From positions 1 to 15,537 of the forward strand of contig LJUF01000027.1 in the NCBI GenBank assembly GCA_001303665.1: DNA of 15,537 nt, in the 5' to 3' direction. The translations under genes and the position numbers were made by a program. Shown here piece by piece: positions 14,303-15,537 of this stretch (position 1 is its first letter; each line of letters begins with the position of its first letter). This stretch comes from Phycisphaerae bacterium SM23_33. GTDB taxonomy: Bacteria > Planctomycetota > Phycisphaerae > SM23-33. The notes under the pieces were generated by a model that did not search any database, was not told where the DNA came from, and was given only the letters and a program-made list of their open reading frames with translations.

Positions 14303-14311
14303 TCCCGGAAC

Positions 14312-15418
14312 ATGATTTGGCGGGCGATCAGATCGAATCCGGAAGCAATGGGGCTGGGAGTTCGCGAGGATTTCCAACGGCGACGGGTAATCGTGGCGGT
14401 GGGTGTGTTTGTGGTCTTTTTGGGCGTAGCCAGCGCTGGCTATTACCTCATTGAGGGCGGGTACACCTGGCTGGAGGCCTTCTACATGACGGTGATCACC
14501 GTTGCCACGGTCGGTTACCACGTCGTGAAGAAGGACGAATTGAGCGATCCGGGCAAGCTGTGGACCATTTTCGTGATTGCCGGCGGGCTGGGCAGCGGCG
14601 GGGTGGCAATGTCGCTTATCGTGGCCGCAGTCGTTGAGGGCAGGGTGCGGCGGATTCTAGGGAGGCGACAGTTGGAACGCAAAATAGCGGCGCTTACGGG
14701 ACACGTGATCGTCTGCGGGTATGGGCGGATGGGGCAGAAGGCTGCGTGCGAGTTGCATGAGGCCGCGCGGGACGTGGTCGTCGTCGAGGTCAATCCCGAC
14801 CGCACCCGACAGGCCGAGGGCGACGGGATGCTGTACGTGCTCGGTGATGCCCAGGAGGAGGCGGTCCTCTCCGCCGCCGGCGTGGAGCGGGCTCAGGTGC
14901 TGATAGCGACGCTGCCGGACGACGCGGCCAATGTCTTCCTCACGCTGTCGGCGCGGGGCCTCAGCCCGGCTCTTCGCATCATCGCCCGGGCCCAGGAGGC
15001 GGCGACGCAGGACAAGCTGCTCAAGGCCGGGGCCAGCCGGGTCGTCTGCCCCCTCTCCATCGGGGCCAATCGCATTGCCGATGTGGTGCTGCGCCCGGCG
15101 ATGGTGGACTTCGTAGAGATGGCTCACAAGGGGCTGGAGTTGGAGATGGACCAATTGACGCTGAGCGATGATTCGGCGATGGCGGGGCGGACGCTGCGCG
15201 AATTGGCGCTTCCGGCCCGCGTCGGGGCGATGGTGGTAGCGGTCCGGCGGCCGGACGGGCAGGCGGTCTATAATCCAGGCCCGGACCTCGCCCTGGCCGC
15301 GGGCGACACGTTGGTGCTGATCGGCAAGAAGGGCGTGGCCGTGGCGATTCAGGAGTTGGGGTGCCCCCAGGCCGAGGCGGGCCGAGGCCGGGGCAGGCGG
15401 ATTAACGGCGGCGAATAG
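14312..15418 (+). CDS. MthK-like potassium channel with RCK (TrkA-N/TrkA-C) domain
   Basis: A 368-residue two-helix ion channel with a cytosolic regulatory module. TM1 is ~26-44, the pore helix ~50-64, the selectivity filter 'TVGYH' (66-70) and TM2 ~82-106. The RCK N-domain (~130-265) has a Rossmann turn 'GYGRMG' (136-141) and an acidic Glu159 at the end of the second strand, typical for NAD(H)-type ligand binding. A TrkA-C-like domain (~279-350, 'LRELALPARVGAMVVAVRR') follows, then a basic Gly/Arg tail. Canonical filters read TVGYG or TVGFG; here the last residue is His70. Such channels form tetramers that pass K+ across the inner membrane under ligand control. The ATG at 14312 follows a TATAAT box directly; ATG 14348 is an alternative. 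The 3' end overlaps a convergent gene by 17 bp. Confidence 0.9.
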   Translation: MIWRAIRSNPEAMGLGVREDFQRRRVIVAVGVFVVFLGVASAGYYLIEGGYTWLEAFYMTVITVATVGYHVVKKDELSDPGKLWTIFVIAGGLGSGGVAMSLIVAAVVEGRVRRILGRRQLERKIAALTGHVIVCGYGRMGQKAACELHEAARDVVVVEVNPDRTRQAEGDGMLYVLGDAQEEAVLSAAGVERAQVLIATLPDDAANVFLTLSARGLSPALRIIARAQEAATQDKLLKAGASRVVCPLSIGANRIADVVLRPAMVDFVEMAHKGLELEMDQLTLSDDSAMAGRTLRELALPARVGAMVVAVRRPDGQAVYNPGPDLALAAGDTLVLIGKKGVAVAIQELGCPQAEAGRGRGRRINGGE

Positions 15419-15537
15419 CAGCGGTTGCGAGCAAGGTTCTGCCGGCGGCGGCATATTTCCTCTCGAAGTTGGAGCCGATGAGCCCCTCGCCGGGCCCCTG
15501 GTGGAACTCCACCGGGGTGAGGCCGTCCACCGCGCCG
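15402..15537 (-). CDS. C-terminal end of an unidentified protein (enters from right edge)
   Basis: On the minus strand a frame open from the right edge gives 44 residues, ending '...FERKYAAAGRTLLATAAIRR' plus one Arg before TAA (15404-15402). The upstream part reads 'VDGLTPVEFHQGPGEGLIGS', which looks like ordered, conserved protein sequence rather than a chance frame. I do not recognise the family. The gene converges on the potassium channel gene and their 3' ends overlap by 17 bp. Only the extreme C-terminus is visible, so function cannot be assigned. Confidence 0.6.
   Translation of the reverse strand, partial: GAVDGLTPVEFHQGPGEGLIGSNFERKYAAAGRTLLATAAIRRR

Larger units (their letters stand above)
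13881..14311. other. oriC: Candidate replication origin (oriC) in gene-free region after dnaA
   Basis: This 431-bp stretch has no convincing coding frame. It holds one perfect DnaA box (14031-14039) and a segment that is more AT-rich than its surroundings (about 14091-14170) with repeated TTACT/AGTAA motifs. By hand count, 13981-14040 has 30 C and 9 G on the plus strand, while 14221-14280 has 25 G and 14 C, so base skew flips inside the region, as expected at an origin. Adjacency to dnaA agrees. Against it: only one clear box was found, whereas many origins carry a cluster, and skew was sampled in short blocks only. Confidence 0.6.

Noticed and set aside
13919..14311. N-terminal extension of the potassium channel to an ATG at 13919
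   Set aside because: The stretch translates to Pro/His/Arg/Ser-rich sequence without channel features, and it covers the DnaA box and the TATAAT element.
1..15537. CRISPR array, tRNA or rRNA gene, insertion sequence, prophage or toxin-antitoxin/defence genes
   Set aside because: I found no regularly spaced direct repeats, no cloverleaf with a conserved T-loop, and no transposase, integrase or defence-type protein. The content is housekeeping replication genes plus ordinary accessory enzymes.

Overview
The window looks like chromosomal DNA from a high-GC bacterium, most plausibly a member of the Planctomycetota (a Phycisphaerae-like lineage is the best guess). The reasons are a secreted multi-domain beta-galactosidase-like enzyme of more than 1,300 residues whose mature N-terminus starts with a 'W-x-x-x-GPF' segment, a STAS protein with a 'FLSSA' core, a DUF502 membrane protein, and DNA-replication genes that are scattered rather than in the usual dnaA-dnaN-recF-gyrB order. 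This placement is inferred from gene content alone.

Left part (1-6258). A secreted GH42-type glycoside hydrolase runs leftward off the window edge (<1-3902, minus). Divergently, a purine-nucleoside/MTA phosphorylase-family protein (4128-4997) has lost much of the usual phosphate-binding signature. A STAS-domain anti-anti-sigma-type protein (5151-5516) and a DUF502 two-helix membrane protein (5641-6258) follow, separated by a GC-rich 14-bp tandem repeat.

Replication part (6255-14311). On the minus strand lie dnaN (sliding clamp, 6770-7870) and a DUF721/DciA-like helicase-loader gene (6255-6635); no recF lies between them. Divergent from dnaN are tmk (8091-8807) and holB (delta prime, 8825-9964), followed by an MsbA-type ABC exporter with a large extra-cytoplasmic insertion (10143-12299) and dnaA (12576-13880, TTG start). 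The clamp, a clamp-loader subunit, the dTTP-supplying kinase, the initiator and the probable helicase loader thus sit within about 7.6 kb.

Candidate origin (13881-14311). The gene-free stretch after dnaA holds a perfect consensus DnaA box (14031-14039), a relatively AT-rich segment with an inverted repeat (about 14091-14170), and a switch from strong C excess to G excess on the plus strand. I consider it a candidate oriC.

Right end (14312-15537). A MthK-like potassium channel with an RCK domain and an altered selectivity filter (TVGYH) follows. It overlaps tail-to-tail with the C-terminal end of an unidentified minus-strand gene that enters from the right edge. I saw no rRNA, tRNA, CRISPR array, insertion sequence or prophage gene.
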